NCBI GenBank assembly: GCA_035342095.1
Contig: DAOQWL010000024.1
Location: 3,401-67,400, forward strand
Length of the DNA stretch: 64,000 nt
Direction of reading: 5' to 3'
Origin: PLanc-01 sp035342095
GTDB lineage: Bacteria > Planctomycetota > Phycisphaerae > Sedimentisphaerales > Anaerobacaceae
Every line of letters begins with the position of its first letter. Position 1 is the stretch's first letter. The translations under genes and the position numbers were made by a program. The notes under the pieces are model-generated. The model had not been told where the DNA came from, did no database searches, and saw nothing but the letters and a program-made list of their open reading frames with translations. Below are positions 18,144-26,977 of this stretch, in pieces.

Positions 18144-18171
18144 TTGAAACACGCCCACTATGGGTTAAGAT
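18144..18171 (+). promoter_or_regulatory. Promoter for the small exported protein gene
   Basis: TTGAAA (18144-18149) and TAAGAT (18166-18171) with a 16-bp spacer, about 57 bases above the start at 18235. Confidence 0.4.
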
Positions 18172-18234
18172 AACCTGGTGTTGTGGCAAGTTGCAGGTCG
18201 TACTCTGAAAGTCCTCTTACTAAGGAGACGGTCG

Positions 18235-18609
18235 ATGAAAAAGACCCATATCGGAGTCATCGTGCTTTGCGCAGTTCTCTGTGTCGGCCTTGCCGGCATC
18301 GCCATCGCCAATAGCGCGGTGGACGGCGATGAGCCAGCCATGATGGTTTCCCCCAGCGTCATCGTCCTTGCCAAGGTGTCAATTATCACGGTCCATACAA
18401 ACATCGCACTGTCCGCAGTCGTACCCGGCACGATCGCCCTCGATGGCGTCGAGGCAACCGGCGTCTTCGCCGATAGTCTCGGTCACCTCGTGGCCAAGTT
18501 CGCAATAGCGGACCTTGACCTGGCGCCCGGCCAAGTGACTCTAACGCTGACCGGGGACTTCAAGAGTGGCGAGGACTTCTCCGCCACGGACGACGTTATC
18601 GTCAGGTAG
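18235..18609 (+). CDS. Small exported beta-sandwich protein
   Basis: 124 aa. AAGGAG lies 8 bases before the ATG at 18235. Signal peptide at 1-25 (VIVLCAVLCVGLAGIAIANS). The mature domain of about 95 residues alternates beta strands: SPSVIVLAKV, IALSAVVPGTIALDG, LVAKFAIADLDLAPGQVTLTLTGDF, DDVIVR. It resembles the C-terminal domain of the secreted protein at 51471-52580 (PSxI...IAL...AxF...DL...LxLxG), suggesting a stand-alone copy of the same domain. Function unknown; it may bind or space other surface proteins. Confidence 0.7.
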   Translation: MKKTHIGVIVLCAVLCVGLAGIAIANSAVDGDEPAMMVSPSVIVLAKVSIITVHTNIALSAVVPGTIALDGVEATGVFADSLGHLVAKFAIADLDLAPGQVTLTLTGDFKSGEDFSATDDVIVR

Positions 18610-18678
18610 TCACTGCAGCAGGCCATGACGCCCGCCAAGGAAGGCGAGTCCAGTCCACAGAATGCATAGTTCCGGGAT

Positions 18679-18915
18679 CTAACAGACCAGGAACACCCAG
18701 GCGAGTACTGGCACAGTGATGGCGATAGGGCCCGCGAAGACTACCGTACACATCGCCTCAGGCATATCGAGGCCATAGGCCACACCGGCGGCGCAAACCC
18801 ATGCCCCCGCGACGACCGCGGCCACGGCGTGCTTCCATCGCCGAGCCCTCGCCCTTGACGCGGTCTCCTGATTGACAGGCACACACTGTTCGAGCATCCA
18901 GAACATCTTGTGCAT
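18679..18915 (-). CDS. Small two-helix membrane protein
   Basis: 78 aa from ATG 18915 (MHKMFWML). Two hydrophobic segments, KHAVAAVVAGAWVCAAGVAY and VVFAGPIAITVPVLAWVFLV, make up most of it. The frame extends to 19026. A TATAAT box at 19055-19050 on this strand gives weak promoter support without a good -35. I do not recognise a family. Confidence 0.45.
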   Translation of the reverse strand: MHKMFWMLEQCVPVNQETASRARARRWKHAVAAVVAGAWVCAAGVAYGLDMPEAMCTVVFAGPIAITVPVLAWVFLVC

Positions 18916-19123
18916 CACCACCACGCAAGCGGATTCCGTGTGACCGTCTCTCTGGGGGGGAGGTCGGTCCTCTTCAGGGGATTGCAGGCGGTCTGCCCGA
19001 AGAGAACGAAATCGTGAGAATCTCACGCACTCGCTGAATCGTGTTGCGTATTATACTCCCATCGAATCATAGTATGAGGGTGTGTAATTACTACAACAGG
19101 GTGCCTATTCGAAAGGGTGGATC

Positions 19124-19351
19124 ATGACGATGTTCCGTCGAGACTCATTGAGGCGCGTTCTTCTGGCGGCGCTGGCCCTGGGGGCCGTGGCGATGGTCGG
19201 CGGGGTCGGCGGAGCCGGCAGCGGCAGAGCGGTCACAGGGACGTTGCGGACCTCTCGTTCGGAACGTCCCTTCTGCTTCGATAGTTGTGGGCGTGTGACT
19301 CCGTCTCCTGGAATCGTCAGGGGTTCGGCGGCAGGGGGCAGTAGACGGTGA
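19124..19351 (+). CDS. Possible short exported peptide (doubtful)
   Basis: 75 codons beginning with a signal-peptide-like segment (RRVLLAALALGAVAMVGG) after a GGGTGG site. The remainder is low-information and overlaps the end of the opposing histidine kinase gene. It could be the leftover 5' end of a secreted-protein gene. Confidence 0.25.
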   Translation: MTMFRRDSLRRVLLAALALGAVAMVGGVGGAGSGRAVTGTLRTSRSERPFCFDSCGRVTPSPGIVRGSAAGGSRR

Positions 19352-20522
19352 AGGTCGTGCCCGCCTTGGCGGTGCTGGTGAACGAGACGCTGCCCTTGAG
19401 GTACCGCTCGGTGAGCAGCTTGATGCTGTAGGTGCCCAGGCCTCGCCCTCGACCCTTCGTCGAGAAGGACCGCTGGAAAATCTGGAGCTGGACCTCGCGC
19501 GACATGTGGCCTGGATTGTGGACCCAGAACTTCGCCACGCGGTTCGCCACGGTGCAGCCGACGGTGACGGTCTCGCGGGCGTGGCAGGCTTCCAGTGCGT
19601 TCTTGACCATGTTGCCCAGAATCCTCGCCATCAGGGTCTTGTCGCAGACGAGGGCGACGTCGGCGGCCTGCTCGTCGAGATGGAGTTCCCGGTCGTGTCC
19701 CGCGGGGTGCCTGCTGTAGATCGCGATCATCTCGTGGAGCACCTGGAGCGAACCGACGCGTTCGGGCTTGAGGGTCAGCTCGCCGCTCTCGGCCCGCAGC
19801 AGGATCCGCTGGGCGTCGATCTCGTCGATCAGCTCGCCGCAGAGGCGATGGATCGTGTCGGCGTACTCCGGGACCTTGTCGGGCGTCCCCTTTCTCAGGA
19901 AATCGGCGTACCAGGACAGGCCGTAGGCGACGTTGTAGATGTCGTGCAGGAAGATGTGCTCCAGGGCCTGCCGGCGTTTCTCGTGACTGATGTCCAGCGC
20001 CGTGCAGATCGTGAATCGCTCCCCTTCGATCACCACGGGCGTCGTCCAGATCCTCAGGTCGACCGCTTCGCTGTTGTGTTTGCGGATGATCCGGCATTCC
20101 TGGATGTCGCCGTGGCCGCTCTGGCCCGCCAGGATGGCATGGACGGCCCCGCACAGGCTGCAGAACTCTGTGGTGCCGCAGCCGCCCTCGGACTCGAAGC
20201 CGTGCGTGCAATCCAGCGCCTCGCCCGGACGAAGGCCGAGGAGGCTCTTGCCCCGGTGCTCAGGTGGCACCAGATCCGCGAGCCGCTGGTTCGAGAAGAT
20301 GATCTGGCGATGCTCGTTGAGCACCATGAGAACGCAGGGCATCATGTCGGGAAGCATGCCCAGGAACTGTTTGCCGGTGAAGAGCCGGCTCTGCCGCACG
20401 ACCTCTTCCGGCGCAGCCCGTTCGGCTGGAGCGAACTTCGTTGCCATCTTTTTCGCGGCCATTCCTTGCGATCCAACAACCACGGCGTCTCTGTGCCTCC
20501 CCTGATTCTCGGAGTCACTCAT
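19317..20522 (-). CDS. Soluble PAS-domain sensor histidine kinase
   Basis: 401 aa without membrane helices. A PAS domain (about 50-180) contains clustered Cys: CTHGF at 105-109 and GGCGTTEFCSLCGAV at 113-127, which could hold a metal or sense redox state. The phospho-acceptor is probably His193 in FLHDIYNVAYG, a variant H-box. The ATPase part (about 275-395) shows the N-box NMVKNALEAC and the G-box GRGLGTYSIKLL. No response regulator gene is adjacent. A promoter is visible just upstream (20549-20577). Confidence 0.88.
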   Translation of the reverse strand: MSDSENQGRHRDAVVVGSQGMAAKKMATKFAPAERAAPEEVVRQSRLFTGKQFLGMLPDMMPCVLMVLNEHRQIIFSNQRLADLVPPEHRGKSLLGLRPGEALDCTHGFESEGGCGTTEFCSLCGAVHAILAGQSGHGDIQECRIIRKHNSEAVDLRIWTTPVVIEGERFTICTALDISHEKRRQALEHIFLHDIYNVAYGLSWYADFLRKGTPDKVPEYADTIHRLCGELIDEIDAQRILLRAESGELTLKPERVGSLQVLHEMIAIYSRHPAGHDRELHLDEQAADVALVCDKTLMARILGNMVKNALEACHARETVTVGCTVANRVAKFWVHNPGHMSREVQLQIFQRSFSTKGRGRGLGTYSIKLLTERYLKGSVSFTSTAKAGTTFTVYCPLPPNP

Positions 20523-20548
20523 CGGAGTTCGCCTGCGATACTCGCATC

Positions 20549-20577
20549 ATTGTGGCAGAATCGGCTCGCGGAATCAA
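20549..20577 (-). promoter_or_regulatory. Promoter for the histidine kinase gene
   Basis: Minus-strand TTGATT (20577-20572) and CACAAT (20554-20549) with a 17-bp spacer, 27 bases before the gene start. Confidence 0.55.
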
Positions 20578-20648
20578 GAGGGAATATGCACGCTGGGGCA
20601 CTCCGGCTCGCAGTGTGCTTGTGAGGCATATCTTCCAGAGCGCATACG

Positions 20649-20669
20649 ATAACGCCTTACGGCGTCACT
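20649..20669. repeat. 21-bp palindromic repeat, copy 1
   Basis: ATAACGCC...GGCGTCACT with an ACGCC/GGCGT hairpin core. Its exact reverse complement occurs at 42637-42657. Confidence 0.7.
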
Positions 20670-20683
20670 GCCAACGCAGCCTG

Positions 20684-22039
20684 CTATCCGGGCCTTCGGT
20701 CCACGACCCGCTCGACGCCGCCGGGCAGTCGGCGAAGCGAGCCGGGCTCCAGGAGGATGACCTTGGCTTCGACGTCGAGCATCGCCTGGATGCGCCGGGC
20801 GGCCTCCAGGCGCAGCGTCTCGATGGCCTTGATCTTGTCGAGCGACCGGATGTCGTCGGCGATCTCCACGCGGATCTGCACGGTGTCGATCCCGCCTTCC
20901 TGGTCGAGGATGATCTGGAAATACGGGCTGATGCCCTCGCACTCCGCGAGAATCTCCTCGACCTGCGAGGGGAAGAAGCCGACGCCGCGAAGGAGCACGA
21001 GATCATCCGTCCGCCCGCAGATCGGGGCCATGCGGACGAACGTCCGTCCGCACGGGCAGGGCTCCGGATTCAGGCGGGTGATGTCCCCGGTCCGGTAGCG
21101 GATGAGCGGGAAGCCCTCTTTCATGATGGTTGTGACGACCAGCTCTCCTTCGCAGCCTTCGGGGACCGGCGCGAGCGTCTTGGGATCGATGACTTCCACG
21201 ATGAACTGGTCCTCGTTGATGTGCAGGCCCTGACGGAGGCGGCACTCGCCTGCGACGCCGGGACCGAGGATCTCCGTGGGGCCGTACGTGTCGATCGACT
21301 CGATGTGGAGTCGCTGCTCCAACTGCCGTCGGAGCGGGTCGCTCCACCGCTCGCCGCTGAACAGGCCCAGGCGGAGGGACAACTGCTCCGGACGGACCTG
21401 CGTCTCTTCGAGGCTGATTGCGAGGTTCAACGCATGGCTCGGCGTAGTCGCCAGCACGGTCGTCTTGAAATCGCGCATGACGACGATCTGCTTGGCCACC
21501 CCCGCGGCCAGGGAGGCGGGGATCACCGACGCGCCGATCCGTTCGGCCCCCTGGTGGAAGCCGAAGCCTTCCGCGAACAGGCTGTAATGGAGGGCGATCT
21601 GGACGACGTCGTGCTGCGTGACGCCGGCGGCCGCGAGCAGTCGGGCGGCGCACTCCCGCCAGTTCCGCAGGTCATTGGGCGTGTATCCGACGACGATGGG
21701 CTTGGGACCTCCCGAGGCGGCCTTGTGCGTCGAAGCCCCTCTGCCCGGGGCGCCTGACGTCGTGTGGATCCGCACGATGTCCCGCAGCGGGACCGCGAAC
21801 ATGTCGTACGGATAGCTCCGCTGGAGGTCCTCCTTCGTGGTGAACGGCAGTTCCTGCAGCGCCCGCAGATTCTTGAGACGCTCCAGATCGACCTCGTGGC
21901 TGTCGAACGCGGCCTTGTAGAAGGCGACGTTGCGATATACGCGGTTCAGCGTCGATTGCAGACGCTCGAGCTGGACCTGGGTCAGCTCGTCGCGCGGGAT
22001 CGTTTCGCACTTGGGATTGTACATGCTCACCTGGTCCAT
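20684..22039 (-). CDS. paaK: Phenylacetate-CoA ligase family protein
   Basis: 451 aa adenylate-forming enzyme. Visible features are IHTTSGAPGRG (about 90-100; the usual SSGTTG-type phosphate loop, altered), YGPTEILGPGVAGEC (about 253-267), RTGDITRL, and the hinge plus C-terminal domain with GVGFFPSQVEEIL. It would convert an aryl acid such as phenylacetate, or an aryl-keto-acid product, to its CoA thioester using ATP. It ends the liv operon, 105 bases after livF, implying uptake then activation of an acid or amino-acid product. The start at 22039 follows an AGGTGAG site; an upstream in-frame start would lie in a repeat. Confidence 0.88.
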   Translation of the reverse strand: MDQVSMYNPKCETIPRDELTQVQLERLQSTLNRVYRNVAFYKAAFDSHEVDLERLKNLRALQELPFTTKEDLQRSYPYDMFAVPLRDIVRIHTTSGAPGRGASTHKAASGGPKPIVVGYTPNDLRNWRECAARLLAAAGVTQHDVVQIALHYSLFAEGFGFHQGAERIGASVIPASLAAGVAKQIVVMRDFKTTVLATTPSHALNLAISLEETQVRPEQLSLRLGLFSGERWSDPLRRQLEQRLHIESIDTYGPTEILGPGVAGECRLRQGLHINEDQFIVEVIDPKTLAPVPEGCEGELVVTTIMKEGFPLIRYRTGDITRLNPEPCPCGRTFVRMAPICGRTDDLVLLRGVGFFPSQVEEILAECEGISPYFQIILDQEGGIDTVQIRVEIADDIRSLDKIKAIETLRLEAARRIQAMLDVEAKVILLEPGSLRRLPGGVERVVDRRPG

Positions 22040-22053
22040 GGGCTCACCTGAAG

Positions 22054-22155
22054 TGTGATTGTTGATGTTTGATTTTTGATTCCAGACATGTCGCGGGTCC
22101 ATTTCTTCTAATCAGTAATCAACAATCCGAAATCAAACCTCCAATCATTCATCAA
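22054..22155. repeat. AT-rich inverted repeat between livF and paaK
   Basis: GATTGTTGAT and TTTGATTTTTGATT units on the left face AATCAACAATCC and GAAATCAAACC units on the right. It belongs to the same style as the copies at 12964 and 23669. The right end runs into the last codons of livF. Confidence 0.6.
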
Positions 22156-22879
22156 TGGTTCGGTACTCCTTCCCGAGGTAGGCCCGCTGGACCTCGGGGT
22201 TGTCGCTGAGTTGTCGCGAGGGGCCCTGCAGGACGATCTGGCCGGTCTCGATCACGTAGCCGCGGTCGGCCACCGCCAGGGCGGCCCGCGCGTTCTGCTC
22301 GACGAGCAGGATGGTCAGGCCGTTGCGCTTGAGCGTGACGATGGTCTCGTAGATGTCCCGCACGACCAGCGGCGCGACGCCCAGCGAGGGCTCGTCCATC
22401 ATGAGCAGTCGGGGTCGGGACATCAGCGCGCGTCCGATGGCCAGCATCTGCTGCTGGCCGCCGGAGAGCGTGCCTGCGAGCTGGCTCGACCGCTCCTTCA
22501 GGATGCCGAAGAGGTCGTACACCTGCTCCAGGCTCTCGTCCAGGTCCCTGTTCTTGCTCGTCCGCCGACGGCAGAAGGCGCCGAGCCGGAGATTCTCATG
22601 GACGGTCATGGTGGCGAACACATGCCGGCCCTCCGGGACGAGGCAGCAGCCCCTCGCGACGATCTTTTCCGCCCGCCGGCCGACGATGCTGTGCTTGTCG
22701 AATACGATCTCGCCCGAGCGGGCTTTCAGAATGCCCGCGATGGTCTTGAGCAGGGTGGTCTTGCCCGCACCGTTGGCGCCGATCACGGCGACCGCCTCGC
22801 CCGGCGCGACGTGCAGACTGATGCCCTTGAGGACCCGCAGGGGTCCGTATCCGGCTTCGAGATTGCGGATCTCAAGCAT
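22145..22879 (-). CDS. livF: Branched-chain amino acid-type ABC transporter ATPase LivF
   Basis: 244 aa. Walker A GANGAGKTT is near 33-41, the Q-loop region LVPEGRHVFATMTVHENL, signature LSGGQQQMLAIGRAL, Walker B LLMMDEPSLG. The short length and PEGR motif are those of LivF rather than LivG. It overlaps livG by 8 bases. It energises uptake of branched-chain amino acids or related acids in the HAAT family. Confidence 0.95.
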   Translation of the reverse strand: MLEIRNLEAGYGPLRVLKGISLHVAPGEAVAVIGANGAGKTTLLKTIAGILKARSGEIVFDKHSIVGRRAEKIVARGCCLVPEGRHVFATMTVHENLRLGAFCRRRTSKNRDLDESLEQVYDLFGILKERSSQLAGTLSGGQQQMLAIGRALMSRPRLLMMDEPSLGVAPLVVRDIYETIVTLKRNGLTILLVEQNARAALAVADRGYVIETGQIVLQGPSRQLSDNPEVQRAYLGKEYRTIDE

Positions 22880-23642
22880 GGTCGTCCCCCAGGTAGATGC
22901 GGATCACGTCGGGGTTTCGCTGGATGGCCGCGGGCGGGCCCTCCGCGATCTTGCGACCCTGGTCGAGGACGAGCACCTCGTCCGAGATGTTCATCACGAG
23001 CGACATGTCGTGCTCGACGATCAGGCACGTGATGCCCCGGTCGCGGATCCGGAGGATCAGGCGGGCGAGTTCCTGCGTCTCATGGATGTTCAGTCCCGCC
23101 GCGGGTTCGTCCAGCAGCAACAGCGCGGGTTCGGTGGCGAGGGCCCTCGCGAACTCCACGAGTCTCTGACGCCCGAAAGACAGGTTCGACGCGGTCTCCT
23201 TGGCGCAGGATATCAGGCCGAGGTCCATGAGAGTGTCCGCCGCGCGGCACTGGATCTCCCGCTCCTCCCGCCAGGTCCTGGGCAGTTTCAACATCCCGGC
23301 GAGGAAGCCCGCCCGGGTCCGCGGGTGCCGGCCCACCATGACGTTCTCCAGGACGGTCATGTGGGCAAAGAGCTTCGTGGTCTGGAAGGTCCTGGCGATT
23401 CCGAGCGACGCGATGGCGTGCGGCCTCCGGGCGGTGATTCGCCTGCCGCGGAAGAAGACGTCGCCCTGGTGCGGCGTGATCGTGCCGGCGATGAGATTGA
23501 AGAGGGTGGTCTTGCCCGCGCCGTTGGGACCGATGACCGCCTTGATCGCGCCGGCGGGGACCGTCATGCTCACGTCCTGGACGGCGTGGACTCCGCCGAA
23601 GGAACGACACAGACTCCGGGTTTCCAGGAGGACGCCGCTCAT
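22872..23642 (-). CDS. livG: Branched-chain amino acid-type ABC transporter ATPase LivG
   Basis: 256 aa from the ATG at 23642. Walker A GPNGAGKTTLFNLIAG, ARTFQTTKLFAHMTVLENV, signature LSFGRQRLVEFARAL, Walker B LLLLDEPAAGLN. LSFGRQR differs slightly from LSYGQQR. The open frame runs a further 20 codons upstream, but that extension is translated repeat sequence and is not counted. Pairs with LivF. Confidence 0.95.
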   Translation of the reverse strand: MSGVLLETRSLCRSFGGVHAVQDVSMTVPAGAIKAVIGPNGAGKTTLFNLIAGTITPHQGDVFFRGRRITARRPHAIASLGIARTFQTTKLFAHMTVLENVMVGRHPRTRAGFLAGMLKLPRTWREEREIQCRAADTLMDLGLISCAKETASNLSFGRQRLVEFARALATEPALLLLDEPAAGLNIHETQELARLILRIRDRGITCLIVEHDMSLVMNISDEVLVLDQGRKIAEGPPAAIQRNPDVIRIYLGDDHA

Positions 23643-23668
23643 ACGGCCTCCTCGGCCTGCCGGGAAGG

Positions 23669-23824
23669 AAATCCGAAATTCGAAATTCGAAATCCGAAAC
23701 AAAGTCGAATGGCCAAAACCCGGAATTCAAAACGGACCCGCTGGCCGACGCCGGCGTTTCGGTCATTGGTATTCTGGGTCAGTCGTGCTGGTTTCGGATT
23801 TCGGATTTCGAATTTCGGATTTTC
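23669..23824. repeat. Long inverted AAATTCGAAATCCG repeat inside the liv operon
   Basis: Left arm 23669-23700 and right arm 23792-23824 consist of alternating AAATTCG/AAATCCG units in opposite orientation. The middle holds a short related core. It fills the 183-base gap between livM and livG. A degenerate relative of the core is at about 42580-42620. Confidence 0.75.
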
Positions 23825-23825
23825 T

Positions 23826-24893
23826 TCAGCCATGCAGCCTCCTCGACAACAGGGAGGTTGCCGCCCGGGATTTGGGCACGCGGAGCAGACCCTGGGGAGC
23901 CAAGATCATGACGCCGATGAGGATGGCGCCGAAGACCGCGTCGTCGTAGGAGCCGAAGACGCCGCGAAGGGACAGGAAATTCAACAGGACGCCCATGACC
24001 ATCGCGCCCCAGAGACTGTCCATGCCGCCGACCGCGACGATGGCGACGTACCGCACGGACTTCATCACCGCGACCTCGGACGGCCCGATGCTGGCGTTGT
24101 AGTGGGTCAGCATGGCGCCGCCGACCGCGGCGAACAGGGCGCTCAGGACGAACGTGGCCAGCTTGTAGCGATACGTGTTGATTCCGAGCGAGTGAGCGGC
24201 CTCCTCGCTCTGGTGGATGGATCGCAGGGCCCGCCCGACTCGCGAGTGGACCAGATTCAGGGCCAGGACCATGGCGACGAGGACGACGACCCAGGCGATG
24301 TAGTAGTTCTGGACGCGGAAGGGGGCCCGCCCGTTGATCTGGAGGGCGCCGATGAGCGGGAAGGGCGGAACGTTGGAGATGCCGTCGGCCTGGCCGAAGA
24401 GCTTGGCGCCGAGGACGATGCGATAGATGATCAGGCCGAAACCGAGGGTGGCCATCGCCAGGTAGTGACCGGTCAGGCGAATCACAGGCAGGCCGATGGC
24501 CAGGGCGATCAAAGCGGTCAGGAGCATTGCCGTCGCGAAGGCCGGCCAAGGCGAGAAGGAGAGGATCCGGCTGCCGTACAGGTCCTGCCACTGGACGAGC
24601 AGTCCGAGCGACCGGAGCGATGTGACCAGCGGCGTGTCGCGCCAGGCGATGAGATTGTGCGTGGTCATGACTGCGACGGTGTAGCCGCCGATGGCGAAGA
24701 AGCCGGCGTGGCCGAGGGATATCTGTCCGGCGTAGCCCATGAGCAGGCACAGTCCGATCACGACCATCGCGTAGCAGGCGGACATGGTGATCTGCGTCAT
24801 GTAGAAGGTCTTGCCCGCGGCGGCGAGCACCAGGTGCAGCGCGACGATCAGGACAACCGCGGCGAGGACGGGGTAGTAGATTCGCAATCGCAT
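23826..24893 (-). CDS. livM: Branched-chain amino acid-type ABC permease LivM
   Basis: 355 aa with about nine to ten hydrophobic helices. The segment MGYAGQISLGHAGFFAIGGY (about 53-72) is the LivM signature. GGMDSLWGAMVMG and ILAPQGLL near the end also fit. Starts on the stop codon of livH (one-base overlap). It forms the membrane pore with LivH. Confidence 0.95.
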   Translation of the reverse strand: MRLRIYYPVLAAVVLIVALHLVLAAAGKTFYMTQITMSACYAMVVIGLCLLMGYAGQISLGHAGFFAIGGYTVAVMTTHNLIAWRDTPLVTSLRSLGLLVQWQDLYGSRILSFSPWPAFATAMLLTALIALAIGLPVIRLTGHYLAMATLGFGLIIYRIVLGAKLFGQADGISNVPPFPLIGALQINGRAPFRVQNYYIAWVVVLVAMVLALNLVHSRVGRALRSIHQSEEAAHSLGINTYRYKLATFVLSALFAAVGGAMLTHYNASIGPSEVAVMKSVRYVAIVAVGGMDSLWGAMVMGVLLNFLSLRGVFGSYDDAVFGAILIGVMILAPQGLLRVPKSRAATSLLSRRLHG

Positions 24894-25783
24894 CAGGCGG
24901 TCCTCAACGCGGTCGTCTCCCGTCGGGCGAACAGGCCGGTCGGGCGGAAGACCAGAATCAACAGCAGCACGACGATGGCGACGACTTCCTTGTAGGCGGA
25001 AGCGAACTGGCTAATCACGAAGGCCTCCAGCAGACCGAGGAACAGGCCGGCCGCCACGGCGGCCATGCTGTTGCCCAGTCCGCCGACGATGGCGACGGTG
25101 AAGCCCTTGATGGCCAGCGGGGCGCCCATGTCGTACTGGGTCTGCGTGATGGGCGAGACGACGCAGCCGGCCAGGGCGCCGATCCCGGCGCTGAGCATGA
25201 ACGAGAACGTGACCATCCATCGGTCGTTGACGCCACACAGACGGGCCGCCATCCGGTCGTCGGCGCAGGCCCGCATCGCCTGGCCGGTGGTTGTGTAGCG
25301 GAAGAACAGCGTCAGCGCCGCGACGATCACGGCGCTGACGCCGAGGACCCACAGGACCTGGGGCGGGATGTACGCCCCCAGGATCTTGATGGTCGAGCTG
25401 GCGGTGCCGGTGAAATAGGGCAGGGACCACGGCTTCTCGTCCCAGATGTGGAGCATGGCCTCGCGGATCAGGATCGACAGGCCGATCGTGATGATGACCA
25501 GGCGGACGACGGACGGATTGCGGATCTGGCGGATGAAGACCAGTTCGAGCAGTCCGCCCAGGAGGGTCGTGATCAGGACCGCGAGGAGGATCGCCACCGG
25601 CAGCGGAAGGACCTGCGCCAGGCTGATGGCCGTCATCGCGCCGACGATGAGGAACTCGCCCTGGGCGAAGTTGATGATCCCCGTCGTGCAATAGATGATG
25701 TTGAAGCCGATCGCCACGATGGCGTATATGCTGCCGGCCGTGATACCCGAAAGGGCGTATTGGACGAACAGGGAGAGAGTCAT
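24893..25783 (-). CDS. livH: Branched-chain amino acid-type ABC permease LivH
   Basis: 296 aa, all-helical membrane protein. Diagnostic segments are IYAIVAIGFNIIYCTTGIIN, FAQGEFLIVGAM near the N-terminus and VGGLGNSMAAVAAGL near the C-terminus, ending in FRPTGLF. The gene follows livK by 21 bases. Confidence 0.95.
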   Translation of the reverse strand: MTLSLFVQYALSGITAGSIYAIVAIGFNIIYCTTGIINFAQGEFLIVGAMTAISLAQVLPLPVAILLAVLITTLLGGLLELVFIRQIRNPSVVRLVIITIGLSILIREAMLHIWDEKPWSLPYFTGTASSTIKILGAYIPPQVLWVLGVSAVIVAALTLFFRYTTTGQAMRACADDRMAARLCGVNDRWMVTFSFMLSAGIGALAGCVVSPITQTQYDMGAPLAIKGFTVAIVGGLGNSMAAVAAGLFLGLLEAFVISQFASAYKEVVAIVVLLLILVFRPTGLFARRETTALRTA

Positions 25784-25804
25784 CGTGATTCCATCTCGTC
25801 CCGT

Positions 25805-26977
25805 CTACTGCTGATAGATGGCGAACTTCTCGTCCTTGACCGTGAGCATCTCGAAAGCGTCCATGCCCAGGCCGTTGTGATCCTGCGCGGAGAAGTTGAA
25901 GACGCCGGCGGTGCCGACCACGCCGGTAAGGCTCTCCAGGGCGTCCCGAACGGCCTCCTTGTCGGTCGAGCCGGCCTTCTTGATCGCCTCGGTCAGGACG
26001 AGCAGGGCGTCGTAGGCATGGCCTCCGAACGTGCTGGCGTCCTCGTGGAACCTGGATTCATAGTCCTTTTTGTACTGGGTGAGGATCGCCTTCTGGGGAT
26101 GGTCCGCCGGCAGGACATCGGCTACGAGGAGCCGGCCGCAGGGGAAGATCGTGCCGTTGGCCGCCTCGCCGCTGCCCTGGATGTAGCGGGTGTTGCCGTA
26201 CCCGTGGCTCTGGAACAGAGGCACATCGAGCTGGATTTGCTTCATGTTCTTGGCGACGAGGCCCTGGGCGGGCTCGATGGACCAGTTGACGACCGCCTGC
26301 ACGCCGGCCCCCTTGACCTTGGTCAGGACGCCTTGCAGATCGGTGGACTCCTTCTCATAGACCTCGCTGATCACGATCTCGATGCCATTCTCCGGAGCGA
26401 GCTTCTCCAACTGGGCCTTGCCGCCCGCGCCGAAACCGGTGTTGCTCGTGATGACGCCGATCTTGGCGATCCCCATGGTCTTCATCGTGTTGAAGATCGA
26501 TTGGACGGCCTGGCTGTCCTTCTGGGGGGTCTTGAAGACGTAGCTGGCGAGCGGATTGACGATCGTCTCCGCCGCGGCACAGGATACCAGAATCGTCCGG
26601 CCTTCCTGGCAGATCTCCTTGATGGCCATGGTCTCCCCGCTGGTCGAGGGTCCGAGGATGGCCAGGACCTTTTCTTCCTCGATCAGTTGCTTGGCCAGGG
26701 AGATGGCGTTGGCCGGCATGGTCGCGGAGTCCTTGACGATCAACTGGATCTTGCGGCCGTTGATTCCGCCTGCTTGGTTGATCTTCTCCGCGAACATCTC
26801 GACGGTCTTGGCTTCCGGGGCGCCCAGATTCGAGGCCCCTCCGGTCACTGCGAAGATGGCGCCGATCTTGATGGGCTCCGCCGGAGCAGGCCCCGCGGAC
26901 GGCTTCTTGCACCCTGACACGATCGCAACACCGCTCACAACCAGTATGCCCAGAATCCTTGTCCATTGCACTCGCAT
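25805..26977 (-). CDS. livK: Branched-chain amino acid-type substrate-binding lipoprotein
   Basis: 390 aa. A lipobox, IVSGC, near residues 18-22 makes it a lipoprotein. The periplasmic binding fold starts IKIGAIFAVTGGASNLG and includes AILGPSTSGETMAIKEI and VVISEVYEKESTDLQGVL-type strands. It captures the ligand and delivers it to LivHMGF. Branched-chain amino acids are the usual ligands, but members also bind aromatic acids, and paaK in the same operon makes an aryl acid possible. First gene of the operon. Confidence 0.92.
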   Translation of the reverse strand: MRVQWTRILGILVVSGVAIVSGCKKPSAGPAPAEPIKIGAIFAVTGGASNLGAPEAKTVEMFAEKINQAGGINGRKIQLIVKDSATMPANAISLAKQLIEEEKVLAILGPSTSGETMAIKEICQEGRTILVSCAAAETIVNPLASYVFKTPQKDSQAVQSIFNTMKTMGIAKIGVITSNTGFGAGGKAQLEKLAPENGIEIVISEVYEKESTDLQGVLTKVKGAGVQAVVNWSIEPAQGLVAKNMKQIQLDVPLFQSHGYGNTRYIQGSGEAANGTIFPCGRLLVADVLPADHPQKAILTQYKKDYESRFHEDASTFGGHAYDALLVLTEAIKKAGSTDKEAVRDALESLTGVVGTAGVFNFSAQDHNGLGMDAFEMLTVKDEKFAIYQQ

